Source: Gammaproteobacteria bacterium
GTDB taxonomy: Bacteria > Pseudomonadota > Gammaproteobacteria > Acidiferrobacterales > Sulfurifustaceae
Length of the DNA stretch: 64,000 nucleotides
Assembly (NCBI GenBank): GCA_029863005.1
Contig: JAOTWF010000004.1
Span: forward strand, 1 to 64,000
Direction of reading: 5' to 3'
Of this stretch, positions 63,914 through 64,000 are shown piece after piece. The notes beneath the pieces are model-generated. The model was given only the letters and a program-made list of their open reading frames with translations. It was not told the origin of the DNA and did no database searches. Made by a program: the position numbers and the translations under genes. Numbering within the stretch: position 1 is the first letter of the stretch; each line of letters opens with the position of its first letter.

Positions 63914-64000
63914 TCAACCGGGGCGGATCAAGGCACCCTGGTGGTGTTGCAATTCCTCGGCTGTCAACAGGAACACGCTCTCATCTCCCGATGAGGATGT
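63914..64000 (-). CDS. C-terminal fragment of an unidentified protein (continues beyond window)
   Basis: Open frame reading ...SSSGDESVFLLTAEELQHHQGALIRPG* on the minus strand. Confidence 0.4.
   Translation of the reverse strand, partial: TSSSGDESVFLLTAEELQHHQGALIRPG

Overview
A 64 kb, high-GC chromosomal window from a gammaproteobacterium. A sulfur-oxidiser/Acidiferrobacterales-like affiliation is only a guess. The backbone is housekeeping: a multi-PAS histidine kinase (5' end truncated by the window) with an Rcp1-like receiver, mnmG-rsmG-parA-parB, the complete F1Fo ATP synthase operon (atpIBEFHAGDC), an FKBP isomerase, glmU-glmS, uvrD, a GGDEF cyclase, TRAP transporter genes, hemG, an HDAC-like hydrolase, a LOG-family protein, polA, cytochrome c4, hemL, thiE, thiD, hemH, rubredoxin, fadE-fadI-fadJ, DUF1302-DUF1329-YCF48-RND, an acyl-CoA synthetase, cioAB and a GH15 enzyme. 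The most interesting non-routine signals are: (1) a lone integron-type gene cassette (about 312 bp, 50-aa ORF plus attC-like site, no integrase in view) between thiD and thiE; (2) a candidate sRNA of about 118 nt between polA and cytochrome c4, with four stem-loops and an anti-Shine-Dalgarno loop (CACCUCCCU); (3) a 78-aa orphan protein with a textbook sigma-54 -24/-12 promoter, a perfect IHF consensus upstream and a strong terminator; (4) an approximately 176-bp direct duplication bracketing an insert that encodes an exported HExxH protein; (5) a contiguous lipid uptake/beta-oxidation locus combining fad genes with DUF1302/DUF1329/YCF48/RND; (6) an orphan Rx4H (HEPN-like) protein between glmS and uvrD. 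All calls are from reading the sequence; no searches were run.
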